Shown here piece after piece: positions 1-6,125 of a DNA stretch of 10,952 nt; within the stretch, counting starts at the first letter, position 1; the number at the start of each line of letters is the position of its first letter. The DNA is taken from positions 1 through 10,952 of the forward strand of contig JAKITZ010000065.1 in the NCBI GenBank assembly GCA_021647805.1. Reading direction: 5' to 3'. Origin of the DNA: Robiginitomaculum sp. (GTDB taxonomy: Bacteria; Pseudomonadota; Alphaproteobacteria; Caulobacterales; Maricaulaceae). Position numbers and translations under genes: made by a program. Below the pieces are notes generated by a model. It worked only from the letters and a program-made list of their open reading frames with translations, made no database searches and was not told the origin of the DNA.

Positions 1-675
1 GGTGTTTTTGTTTCCGAACGCGGAATAGAAATCGCTAGAAAGGCATCTAAGCGCAAAGGGATATTAGAAGGCGATGAGCTAGCCAAGGTGTTTGCTTGGT
101 TGCGGCCAAACGATTTGATTTGGAATTATGTGGTCAATAATTATTTACTTGGCGAGGATCCACCGCCTTATGATGTTCTATTTTGGAATAATGACACCAC
201 TAATTTGCCCGCCGCATTGCATTCCGACTATTTGGATATCTATCACTTAAAACCGTTCGTTACCGAGGGCGGAGTTGATTTCGCCGGCCATCATCTGGAT
301 ATGAAGCAGGTAAAACAGGATTTGTTTATTGTTGCTGGAGTAACTGATCACATCACGCCATGGAAAGCTTGTTATAGAACAACCGAGATGATGGGCAGTG
401 ATGATATTACCTTTGTCTTGTCAAACTCTGGGCATATCCAATCACTTATAAACCCACCTGGAAACCCTAAGGCTAGTTATTTCACTGCCGATAAAATGCC
501 TGAAACTGCTGATGAGTGGCTGGCCGGCGCCGAGCAACAAGCAGGATCTTGGTGGCCTGAGTGGACTAGCTGGTTGACGAAACGGTCTGGCGAGAGCAAG
601 AATGCGCCGATAAAGTTGGGTAATAAAGCTTATCCGCCATTGTTGGAAGCTCCCGGTTCTTATGTGTTTGAGTAA
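1..675 (+). CDS. phaC: Poly(3-hydroxyalkanoate) synthase, C-terminal part (5' truncated by window edge)
   Basis: PHA synthase polymerises (R)-3-hydroxyacyl-CoA into polyester on the surface of cytoplasmic granules. The frame is open from base 1, so the gene begins upstream; 224 C-terminal residues of a protein usually about 560-600 long are present. Visible family signatures are FAWLRPNDLIWNYVVNNYLLG, the FWNNDTTNLPAA block, GVTDHITPW with the catalytic Asp (residue 116 of this fragment, codon 346-348), SNSGHIQSLINPPGNPKA with the catalytic His (residue 145, codon 433-435), and the GSWWPEW tryptophans. The nucleophile Cys lies upstream of the window. The HIQS-INPPGNPKA and LGNKAYP...APGSYV endings resemble Pseudomonas class II (medium-chain) synthases, while GSWWPEWTSWL is more class I-like, so the monomer range is uncertain. 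It ends 24 bases before phaZ and is probably cotranscribed with it. Confidence 0.96.
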   Translation, partial: GVFVSERGIEIARKASKRKGILEGDELAKVFAWLRPNDLIWNYVVNNYLLGEDPPPYDVLFWNNDTTNLPAALHSDYLDIYHLKPFVTEGGVDFAGHHLDMKQVKQDLFIVAGVTDHITPWKACYRTTEMMGSDDITFVLSNSGHIQSLINPPGNPKASYFTADKMPETADEWLAGAEQQAGSWWPEWTSWLTKRSGESKNAPIKLGNKAYPPLLEAPGSYVFE

Positions 676-699
676 TAGTAAAACAGGAAATACCGATCA

Positions 700-1590
700 A
701 TGACATTAGGCGATAAACGCTACCCTGAAATCCGCTATCCGGTAATTGGTGGTCATAAAATACGTACAGCTCGTTGGCTTGGTACGGGTGAAGACAATGT
801 AAGGCCTCTGTTGTTTTTCAATGGTATAGGGGCAAACCTTGAACTAGTTGCACCGCTTGGCGAATCTTTTACGCGGCGGGATATTGTTACCTTTGCTATT
901 CCCGGAGTTGGTCGCTCAAAGCCAACTTTTTTACCATACCGTCCGTGGCAAATGGCTAAGTTGGCACGCAAAGTAATGGATCATTTTGGCTATGGTCTGA
1001 TGGACGTTATGGGGGTTAGTTGGGGTGGTGCATTGGCGCAACAATTTGCTTTCCAGTACCAAAAACGTGTTGGTAAATTGGTGTTGGCAGCTACTTCTCC
1101 GGGCGTAATTATGGTTCCGGGCAAGCTGTCTGCCCTGTCGAAAATGACCAACCCAAGGCGCTATATTGATCCAGATTATATGAAGAAAAATTTCAAAACG
1201 CTTTATGGCGATGAAACTGGTAAGGCCGATAAGCATATTTTGAACTTAATGCCGCCGCATCCACGTGGCTATCTTTATCAAATGCTGGCATTTTCTGGTT
1301 GGTCAAGCCTGCCGTTTTTGCCGTTTTTGAAAATTCCTACTTTGATAATGGCCGGTGATCGTGACAATATTGTGCCCTTGGCCAATGCGAAATTACTGAA
1401 GATGGCTTTGAAGTACCCGCAAATTTATGTGGTAAAAGGTGGTGGGCATTTGTTTATGGTCTCGAAAGCTCGTGAAATTGTACCGGTTATGCGTGAGTTT
1501 TTTGACGGACCAGATATGCTTAATCACCCCGAAGTGTTTCGTGAAGGCTATACGCCACAGCCAGATCATGAAACTCCGGCGGCTATTTGA
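700..1590 (+). CDS. phaZ: Intracellular poly(3-hydroxyalkanoate) depolymerase, alpha/beta hydrolase
   Basis: This enzyme hydrolyses granule-bound PHA to hydroxyacids or oligomers inside the cell. The 296-residue protein is an alpha/beta hydrolase that closely follows the Pseudomonas medium-chain PhaZ pattern: LLFFNGIGANLELV near residues 37-50 (oxyanion region), the nucleophile elbow GVSWGGALAQQF with Ser107, KLVLAATSPGVIMVPGK near 126-142, the acid in AGDRDNIVP (Asp222, with Asp220 nearby), and His250 in GGGHLF. All three triad residues are present. There is no signal peptide, as expected for an intracellular enzyme. A C-terminal tail of about 25 residues rich in Pro and acidic residues extends past the fold. 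AGGA at 685-688 precedes the ATG by 11 bases, a slightly long spacer. The phaC-phaZ order matches the Pseudomonas class II cluster, but no phaC2 or phaD follows here. Confidence 0.93.
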   Translation: MTLGDKRYPEIRYPVIGGHKIRTARWLGTGEDNVRPLLFFNGIGANLELVAPLGESFTRRDIVTFAIPGVGRSKPTFLPYRPWQMAKLARKVMDHFGYGLMDVMGVSWGGALAQQFAFQYQKRVGKLVLAATSPGVIMVPGKLSALSKMTNPRRYIDPDYMKKNFKTLYGDETGKADKHILNLMPPHPRGYLYQMLAFSGWSSLPFLPFLKIPTLIMAGDRDNIVPLANAKLLKMALKYPQIYVVKGGGHLFMVSKAREIVPVMREFFDGPDMLNHPEVFREGYTPQPDHETPAAI

Positions 1591-1595
1591 TATTT

Positions 1596-1600
1596 GGAGG
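1596..1600 (+). promoter_or_regulatory. Strong Shine-Dalgarno site fixing a GTG start
   Basis: GGAGG is followed by the six bases tgtttt and then GTG at 1607. The reading frame can be extended upstream to an ATG at 1439, but that stretch overlaps phaZ in another frame. This ribosome site, and the signal peptide that begins exactly at the GTG, decide the start. Confidence 0.85.
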
Positions 1601-1606
1601 TGTTTT

Positions 1607-2050
1607 GTGATCAATAAGTTTTTAATTTTATTGCTGGCTGGTACTCTGTCTATGCTTGGCTCGACTGGCAAAGCCAATGATGATCAGGAATTATGTGGCT
1701 TGTATGGCAATATAGGGCGTGGAGTTGCCGAGTTTATGTTGCCTTTGACCCTGCAGCAAATAATAAACATGAATTCTGGAAATGAGCCCGAACTTCAAAA
1801 AGAATCTGAAACAAAAGCAATGACTTACGTGACAGCTAATCAGTTAATAGCGGCCGTAAAGTTAACTGAACAGGAAGTCGCAGCTTTTGGCGAATCAGCA
1901 GGTCAAAATGCAGTGGCATTATTGATGGAAGCTAAAGCTAGATCAGGTATGGATATATTTGATTTTTTGACCAATAGATGCAACCGGCTCGGAGCGCAAA
2001 CCGTAATTAGCAATCAAATAAAAGCTATTCAATTGATGCGTGGTGAATAA
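1607..2050 (+). CDS. Small exported protein of unknown function
   Basis: I do not recognise this 147-residue protein. The N-terminus has the form of a Sec signal peptide: a Lys at position 4, a hydrophobic core FLILLLAGTLSML (residues 5-17), and a likely cleavage site after GKA at residue 23. There is no lipobox cysteine, so it is probably periplasmic or secreted rather than a lipoprotein. The mature part of about 124 residues appears largely helical and contains just two cysteines, Cys30 near its N-terminus and Cys125 near its C-terminus, which could form a disulfide linking the two ends. It starts with GTG behind a strong GGAGG, 16 bases after phaZ, so it is probably the last gene of the phaC-phaZ transcript. 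The gene that follows is convergent. An exported product is odd next to cytoplasmic PHA enzymes, and the link may be positional only. It does not look like a phasin. Confidence 0.85.
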   Translation: MINKFLILLLAGTLSMLGSTGKANDDQELCGLYGNIGRGVAEFMLPLTLQQIINMNSGNEPELQKESETKAMTYVTANQLIAAVKLTEQEVAAFGESAGQNAVALLMEAKARSGMDIFDFLTNRCNRLGAQTVISNQIKAIQLMRGE

Positions 2051-2062
2051 AAGCAGGCTTAT

Positions 2063-2815
2063 TTAACGCAAATATGACGCGCCATTAACATCAAAGGTGG
2101 CTCCTGTTGCTGAGGTACAAGCTCCAGACAGCAAAAACGCGGTTAAATCACCAATTTCGCTGGGTTCGGCAAACCTGCCGATCGGGATTTCGCTGGTTGC
2201 TTTGTCTATTACCGCTGGGTCAGTTGGTGCCATCTCGGTGTTTATCCAGCCCGGAGCAATACTGTAAGCGCAAATACCGTCTCTTGCCGTTCCTTTGGCA
2301 ATGGTTCTGGTAAAGGCCAGTAGTGCGCCTTTTGAGGCGGCATAGGCGGCAAGATCCAGACTGTCACCTCTTTGACCGGCTCTGCTGGCGATATTGACGA
2401 TTTGCCCGCCATCATCTTGCTTGAAACTAGCAATGGCGGATCTACACAAATCAGCCGGCGCTTGTAAGTTTACTGCCATTACTTTTGACCAGACATCTTG
2501 CCACTTTTCGTCTGCGTCTGTGAACTGTACCTCAGTTGCAGAGCCGGCATTGTTTACCAATGCGTTTAGATCTGGCGCAATTTTCAACGCTTCTTGCCAA
2601 AGGGCGGTTCCTGCGCCGGGTCTGGACAAATCCATGCTAACCGTTCCCAAGACACTGTCGGTTAATTCCGTGGTTAAATCGTACATTACTTGTTGGCTTT
2701 GACTATAATGCAAGACAAGTTTTGCGCCTTGTGAAGCGCATGATCTAGCGATAGATGCGCCTAGGCCACGTGAGGCACCGGTGATCAGTATAACGGTTTT
2801 GTTCAAATTTGACAT
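2063..2815 (-). CDS. SDR-family oxidoreductase, FabG-like
   Basis: This is a classical NAD(P)-dependent short-chain dehydrogenase of 250 residues, the usual length for the family. It has the cofactor loop TGASRGLG (residues 12-19), NNAG (88-91), Asn116, catalytic Ser144 in IVNIAS, and Tyr158 and Lys162 in YAASK, so the full Asn-Ser-Tyr-Lys tetrad is present. The C-terminal part has the typical IAPGWINTEM, a PIGRFAEPSEI segment and a final DVNGASYLR. The overall look is 3-oxoacyl-(ACP or CoA) reductase-like, but the substrate cannot be read from sequence. The start is supported by GGAG at 2822-2825 on this strand, six bases from the ATG. It is the only minus-strand gene, is convergent with the small exported gene (12 bases apart) and divergent from the catabolic operon, so it is probably transcribed alone from the intergenic region. 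Confidence 0.93.
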   Translation of the reverse strand: MSNLNKTVILITGASRGLGASIARSCASQGAKLVLHYSQSQQVMYDLTTELTDSVLGTVSMDLSRPGAGTALWQEALKIAPDLNALVNNAGSATEVQFTDADEKWQDVWSKVMAVNLQAPADLCRSAIASFKQDDGGQIVNIASRAGQRGDSLDLAAYAASKGALLAFTRTIAKGTARDGICAYSIAPGWINTEMAPTDPAVIDKATSEIPIGRFAEPSEIGDLTAFLLSGACTSATGATFDVNGASYLR

Positions 2816-2836
2816 AGTTTACTCCATAGGTTTTTA

Positions 2837-2865
2837 CTTATCTGCAAGCCGGTTATTCTTGGCAA
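2837..2865 (-). promoter_or_regulatory. Candidate sigma-70 promoter for the minus-strand SDR
   Basis: Read on the minus strand, TTGCCA (2860-2865) and GATAAG (2837-2842) are separated by exactly 17 bases. They match the -35 and -10 consensus at four positions each. The -10 lies about 22 bases from the ATG, leaving a short leader that includes the GGAG site. This is a visual match only. Confidence 0.3.
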
Positions 2866-3037
2866 TTACACTATTAGTTTATTTTGCTGTTTTAATCGAA
2901 TACGTGGCAAAAAAGTATCATAAAGTGATCGTAATCTTAAAGAATAAGCAAAAATACCCGTATTTGATTTTGTTCCGTTGTGTGGTGGTTGGCTTTTTTG
3001 TTGCTGCCCACAAAAGTGACACCTGTTCATAAACCTG

Positions 3038-3065
3038 TTGCCCGTTCGAATATTCTAGGTACAGT
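3038..3065 (+). promoter_or_regulatory. Candidate promoter for the catabolic operon
   Basis: TTGCCC (3038-3043) and TACAGT (3060-3065) are 16 bases apart, with four consensus matches each. The -10 lies about 31 bases ahead of the TTG start at 3097. An 8-bp palindrome GAATATTC (3048-3055) lies inside the spacer, and the heptamer ACCTGTT is repeated at 3021-3027 and 3033-3039, overlapping the -35. These could form an operator, but the match is weak. Confidence 0.22.
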
Positions 3066-3096
3066 AAGTAAAAGCAAAACTTGGATTGGGCGAAAA

Positions 3097-3864
3097 TTGT
3101 CAAAATACATAATTGATCTTACAGGGCGCATTGCCTTGGTGAATGGTGCTTCACGGGGCATTGGTGAAGCTATTGCGATTTCTCTGGCAGCAGCTGGTGC
3201 AGAGGTTATTTGTACTTCGCGCAAACTAGATAGCTGTCAGGTGGTGGTTGATAAAATCATCGCAAACGGCGGCAAAGCCAGTGCTATGATCTGTCACGCT
3301 GGTGAGATGACTTCTATTGAACAAGTGATGTCATCAATTAAAAGCGAGTATGGAAAGCTTGACATTTTGGTCAATAATGGCGCGACCAACCCTTATTATG
3401 GGCCAATGGCAGAAACTCCCGAATGGGCATTTGATAAGACTATCGATGTAAACTTAAAAGGGCCGTTTTATTTAAGCGCAGGCGCTGTGCCGTTAATGCA
3501 AAAAGCTGGTGGTGGTTCGATCATTAATATTGCCTCTATTAACGCGATTCAACCCGGCTCCTTGCAAGGGATATATTCGGTTACCAAAGCAGCTATTATT
3601 TCAATGACTAAAGCTTTTGCCAAGGAATATGCCGCAGATAATATTCGTTGTAACGCAATCTTGCCGGGGTTTGTTGATACTAAAATGACTGCTGTGTTCA
3701 AGCAAGACGAAAAAGCATTGGATAAAATGCTAAAAGGTAATGTGCCGATGAATAAAATGGCGGATCCGTCGGAAATGGTTGGCGCAGTAATGTATCTGGC
3801 CTCTGATGGCTCTAGTTACACCACCGGTTCTGAGATTGTCGTTGACGGAGGTTATCTACTTTGA
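3097..3864 (+). CDS. SDR-family oxidoreductase, first gene of the catabolic operon
   Basis: This is a classical short-chain dehydrogenase, probably 255 residues from a TTG start. The frame stays open upstream to an ATG at 2980, but family members begin with a short lead into DLTGRIALV, which LSKYIIDLTGR at 3097 supplies. Only a weak GGG (3088-3090) supports the start. Asn119, Ser147 in INIAS, Tyr160 and Lys164 (YSVTK) complete the tetrad. The cofactor loop reads NGASRGIG (16-23), with Asn replacing the usual Thr, and the NNAG motif reads NNGATNPYYGP (93-103), close to the NNAATNP subgroup of SDRs. The basic SRK after the second strand (41-43) suggests NADP(H). In levulinate-type pathways an SDR reduces the 4-oxo group to 4-hydroxy before phosphorylation. 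That role is possible here but is inferred only from the neighbouring kinase gene, whose start overlaps this stop. Confidence 0.9.
   Translation: MSKYIIDLTGRIALVNGASRGIGEAIAISLAAAGAEVICTSRKLDSCQVVVDKIIANGGKASAMICHAGEMTSIEQVMSSIKSEYGKLDILVNNGATNPYYGPMAETPEWAFDKTIDVNLKGPFYLSAGAVPLMQKAGGGSIINIASINAIQPGSLQGIYSVTKAAIISMTKAFAKEYAADNIRCNAILPGFVDTKMTAVFKQDEKALDKMLKGNVPMNKMADPSEMVGAVMYLASDGSSYTTGSEIVVDGGYLL
3847..3851 (+). promoter_or_regulatory. Shine-Dalgarno site deciding a TTG start
   Basis: GGAGG lies inside the end of the upstream SDR gene, nine bases before TTG at 3861. The TTG overlaps the upstream TGA stop as TTGA, an arrangement typical of translational coupling. No ATG or GTG start is nearby in this frame. 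Confidence 0.75.
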
Positions 3865-4925
3865 GCGGCGAAAATACAACCATCGATGTGCGTTCTGGTG
3901 AGGAATTAGATGCTGTTAAAATAGGTAAATACCTAAACGGCAAAATAGCTGGCATCAGCGGCACACCAACAATTCGCCAGTTTCCCTCTGGTGCTTCGAA
4001 TTTAACATATCTGCTGGAGTTTTCTAGGCAGGCATTTGTTTTACGCCGACCACCATCAGGCTCTAAACCGAAATCTGGTCATGATATGGGGCGTGAATAT
4101 CGTATTATGAAGGCTTTGGATGGGCATTTCCCAGTGCCAAAGTGCCTATTATATAGCGAAGATGAAGAAGTAGTCGGTGCGCCATTTTATGTGATGGAGC
4201 GGGTTGATGGTTTGTTGATACAATCTTCTTTTCCGCCAGAGTTGAATTGGGGCGAGCCGCAAGCAAATAAATTAAGCCACAAGTTTTTTGATCTTTTGGT
4301 CAAACTACACCAGCTGGATATTGAAAAAACCGGTTTAAGTGAATTTGGCAAAGCTGATGGTTATGTAAATAGGCAGATAACCGGCTGGGACAGACGTTTT
4401 GAGCGAGCCAAGACACCCGATGTTGATAGTTTTGAAGATGTGCGAAAATGGTTGTTGGATAATATGCCAAAAGAGTCTGGACGAGCATCTATTTTGCACG
4501 GTGACTTTCGAATTGATAATATGATTCTTGATCGAAAAAACCCGTTTCAGGTAAATGCAGTTCTTGATTGGGAAATATCGGCATTGGGTGATCCATTGAT
4601 GGATTTGGGCAATACCCTTGCCTATTGGACTGAGGCAAATGATCCAAAGGCAATGCGGGCTTTAGCAAAACAGCCAAGCTGGGCGCCGGGTATGTTTACA
4701 AGGCAACATGCATTGGATCATTATGCGGAAAAAACCGGTTATGATCCAACAGGTTTCGTGTTTTATTATGTTTATGGAATTTGGCGGCTGGCAGTAATTA
4801 TACAGCAAATTTATTTTCGCTTTTATCATGGACAGACAAAAAACCCGGCTTTTGCTGATTTTGCCGGTGCAGTTACAGGGCTTGGCAATTATTGCCGTTT
4901 GGTGATCGATAGAGACAGGATTTAA
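3861..4925 (+). CDS. APH-like phosphotransferase (ACAD10/11 kinase-domain type)
   Basis: This is an aminoglycoside-phosphotransferase-fold kinase of 354 residues. It belongs to the branch fused to acyl-CoA dehydrogenases in eukaryotic ACAD10/ACAD11 and standing alone in bacteria (LvaA of levulinate degradation is the characterised example). Visible parts are the glycine loop FPSGASNLTYLL (41-52), FVLRRPPSG (59-67) where Arg stands at the usual ATP-binding Lys site, DMGREYRIM with Glu79, PFYVMERVDG hinge (108-117), the catalytic loop HGDFRIDN (213-220; Asp215, Asn220), and the metal-binding LDWE with Asp236 followed by GDPLMDLG. The expected role is ATP-dependent phosphorylation of a hydroxyl on an acyl-CoA, in the cytoplasm. 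Antibiotic resistance is very unlikely, given the branch and the three acyl-CoA dehydrogenases directly downstream. It starts with TTG behind a good GGAGG. No counterpart of the small LvaB partner protein is visible. Confidence 0.92.
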   Translation: MSGENTTIDVRSGEELDAVKIGKYLNGKIAGISGTPTIRQFPSGASNLTYLLEFSRQAFVLRRPPSGSKPKSGHDMGREYRIMKALDGHFPVPKCLLYSEDEEVVGAPFYVMERVDGLLIQSSFPPELNWGEPQANKLSHKFFDLLVKLHQLDIEKTGLSEFGKADGYVNRQITGWDRRFERAKTPDVDSFEDVRKWLLDNMPKESGRASILHGDFRIDNMILDRKNPFQVNAVLDWEISALGDPLMDLGNTLAYWTEANDPKAMRALAKQPSWAPGMFTRQHALDHYAEKTGYDPTGFVFYYVYGIWRLAVIIQQIYFRFYHGQTKNPAFADFAGAVTGLGNYCRLVIDRDRI

Positions 4926-4927
4926 CT

Positions 4928-6124
4928 ATGAGCGATTTAGAAGAGTTTCAAGCAAAAACCAAAAACTGGCTAGAAGAAAACTGCCCAAAATCGATGCGCA
5001 AACCAATGCGTAACGAATTTGATGCTTGTTGGGGTGGCCGTTATTGCGAATTTAGCAGCGAAGATCAAAAGCTCTGGCTACAAAGAATGGGCGCTAAGGG
5101 CTGGACGGCTCCGGAGTGGCCAAAAGAATACGGCGGTGGTGGCTTGAACAAAGAACAGGCTAAAATATTAAAAACTGAACTTGCAAAAATCAAGGCTCGC
5201 CCGGCATTGCTTAGTTTTGGCGTTTGGATGTTAGGGCCGGCTTTGCTAAAATTTGGCTCCGAAGAACAAAAGAAACAGTTTCTACCACCAATAGTTCGTG
5301 GTGAAATAAGGTGGTGTCAGGGTTATTCAGAACCCGGTGCTGGCTCTGATTTAGCCAGCTTACAGACGAAGTGTGACGACAAAGGCGATCATTATCTGAT
5401 CAATGGTCAAAAGATCTGGACTTCTTATGCTGATCAATCGGACTGGATTTTTTGTCTGGTTCGCACTAATCGCGAAGCAAAGAAACACTTAGGTATTTCA
5501 TTTATTTTATTTGATATGGCCAGCCAAGGCGTAAGTACCAAGCCTATTACTTTGATCTCCGGTAAGTCGCCGTTTTGCGAGACATTTTTTGATGATGTTA
5601 AGGTTCCAAAACAGCAATTGGTTGGCACACTTGATCGCGGATGGGATATTGCTAAATATTTGCTTACCCATGAACGCGAGATGATCGGTGGCTCTAGCGA
5701 CGGATCAATGGGCGGTCGGGGTATTGGTGAAATAGCGGTTTCTGCGTTGGGGGCGAATGAAAATGGAGAACTGGTTGATAGTGCACTTCGCAGCAAAATA
5801 GCCACGGCTGAACTTGATGGTTGGGCGTTTTTATTGACTATGGAACGCAGCAAGGACGAAGCCAAGGCCGGGCACGGTATTGGAGCTAGGTCTTCAATGT
5901 TAAAATATTACGGCACCGAGTTGAATAAACGCAGGTTTGAGCTGTTAATGGCCTCAAAGGGCTTGTCGGCACTGGAGTGGGAGGGCGAAGCCTCTAATGA
6001 CGGTCAACTTCCAAGGCAGTGGTTGCGCACCAAGGGCAATTCAATCGAAGGCGGCACATCAGAGGTGCAGTTGAATATAATTTCCAAGCGAATCCTTGGA
6101 CTACCTGATCCGAAAGTGAACTGA
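4928..6124 (+). CDS. Acyl-CoA dehydrogenase, probable subunit of a heteromeric enzyme (ACAD 1)
   Basis: This is a 398-residue FAD-dependent acyl-CoA dehydrogenase. It has an N-terminal helical domain with GWTAPEWPKEYGGGG (58-72), the flavin/substrate motif YSEPGAGSDLAS (133-144), IWTSYADQSDW (163-173), and a C-terminal SIEGGTSEVQLNIISKRILGLP in which Glu374 falls at or near the catalytic-base loop (YEGT in medium-chain enzymes). It would introduce an alpha,beta double bond into an acyl-CoA and pass electrons to ETF. The sequence type and the next gene, a second and divergent ACAD one base downstream, match the paired fadE genes of actinobacterial steroid degradation (such as FadE26-FadE27 and FadE28-FadE29), which form alpha2-beta2 enzymes on bulky CoA esters. 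AGGA at 4917-4920 sits seven bases before the ATG. The start is two bases after the kinase gene. Confidence 0.95.
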   Translation: MSDLEEFQAKTKNWLEENCPKSMRKPMRNEFDACWGGRYCEFSSEDQKLWLQRMGAKGWTAPEWPKEYGGGGLNKEQAKILKTELAKIKARPALLSFGVWMLGPALLKFGSEEQKKQFLPPIVRGEIRWCQGYSEPGAGSDLASLQTKCDDKGDHYLINGQKIWTSYADQSDWIFCLVRTNREAKKHLGISFILFDMASQGVSTKPITLISGKSPFCETFFDDVKVPKQQLVGTLDRGWDIAKYLLTHEREMIGGSSDGSMGGRGIGEIAVSALGANENGELVDSALRSKIATAELDGWAFLLTMERSKDEAKAGHGIGARSSMLKYYGTELNKRRFELLMASKGLSALEWEGEASNDGQLPRQWLRTKGNSIEGGTSEVQLNIISKRILGLPDPKVN

Positions 6125-6125
6125 T

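Larger units (their letters stand above)
2816..3096. other. Divergent intergenic region, AT-rich
   Basis: This 281-bp stretch separates the minus-strand SDR from the plus-strand catabolic operon. It is clearly richer in A and T than the genes. Short open frames cross it on both strands (about 83 and 61 codons), but they lack a ribosome site and recognisable content. It should hold the promoters for both directions and any operator controlling the operon. A regulator gene is not present. Confidence 0.7.

Noticed and set aside
2046..2063. Possible hairpin AATAA-aa-GC / GC-TTATT between the convergent genes, as a terminator
   Set aside because: The loop would be only two bases, the stem has a bulge and there is no T-tract, so it is not a credible terminator.
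2781..3032. Open frame of 83 codons across the divergent intergenic region, plus strand
   Set aside because: It begins inside the minus-strand SDR, has no ribosome site and no recognisable motif; AT-rich non-coding DNA explains it.
2980..3096. Longer form of the first operon SDR starting at ATG 2980, giving a hydrophobic N-terminus
   Set aside because: The extra residues are unlike the family, which starts just before DLTGRIALV, and no ribosome site precedes 2980.
2918..3103. Open frame of 61 codons on the minus strand in the same intergenic region
   Set aside because: No ribosome site or family likeness; it overlaps the probable promoter and start of the plus-strand SDR.
3861..4925. Aminoglycoside resistance kinase
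   Set aside because: The HGDFRIDN and LDWE motifs are shared by the whole fold; the LRRPPSG and DMGREY details and the ACAD neighbours place it in the acyl-CoA-linked branch.
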